From positions 455,672 to 491,393 of the forward strand of contig MU646430.1 in assembly GCA_026770585.1 (NCBI GenBank): a stretch of 35,722 nt of DNA, given 5' to 3'; not shown here. The stretch is from Baffinella frigidus (taxonomy: Eukaryota; Cryptophyceae; Cryptomonadales; Baffinellaceae). Within the stretch, counting starts at the first letter, position 1. More notes on this DNA, generated by a model that was not told the DNA's origin, did no database searches, and saw only the letters and a program-made list of their open reading frames with translations.

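Noticed and set aside
1-35722. Dinoflagellate spliced-leader sequence
   Set aside because: I looked for a CCGTAGCCATTTTGGCTCAAG-like block on both strands by eye and saw none. Its absence says little, since the gene's start is outside the window.

Overview
The window is eukaryotic nuclear DNA. My best guess is an alveolate, most likely a dinoflagellate, with a chromerid as the alternative. Three things support this: degenerate plant-type telomere heptamers (TTTAGGG) scattered through introns; an apparent mix of GT, GC and GA 5' splice sites with acceptors usually reading AG|G; and a landscape crowded with palindromic, MITE- or introner-like elements and microsatellites. I see no bacterial operon, tRNA, rRNA or CRISPR array.

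The main content is one split gene on the minus strand, running from beyond the right edge (35722) down to a stop codon at 9421. I rebuilt 24 short exons (45-361 nt, about 2.2 kb of coding sequence in 26.3 kb) from splice sites, reading phase and protein similarity. In order they give a cytosolic N-terminus (exons 1-8), S1 (exon 9), S2 (exon 10), an S2-S3 linker (exon 11), S3 (exon 12), S4 (exon 13), an S4-S5 linker (exon 14), S5 (exons 15-16), a long turret (exon 17), a pore with TVGYGD and the start of S6 (exon 18), the rest of S6 (exon 19), a calmodulin-binding-like region (exons 20-21), a coiled-coil-like stretch and a Pro/Arg/Gly-rich tail (exons 22-23), and a short last exon (exon 24). 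Order and spacing match a small-conductance (SK/KCNN-type) Ca2+-activated K+ channel. All phases agree except the exon 6/7 junction, which I could not settle.

The introns are the unusual part. Many exons are surrounded by truncated shadow copies of their own edges, about 30 in all, each keeping one splice junction and a few dozen exon bases. Introns also hold TTTAGGG/TTTGGGG arrays, nearly always with CCCTAAA on the coding strand and often starting within 20 nt of the donor. Several families of near-perfect palindromes are present. One family lies 32-38 nt upstream of two acceptors, and two other palindromes are inserted inside exon copies with visible target-site duplications (TA and GATC).

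Positions 1-9420, downstream of the gene, look intergenic. They hold GA microsatellites, palindromic elements, a perfect 157-bp tandem duplication, a reverse-transcriptase remnant with a QGDP motif, and a 1.4-kb segment bounded by about 170-bp inverted repeats. Positions 22873-23862 are an assembly gap followed by 70 consecutive G.
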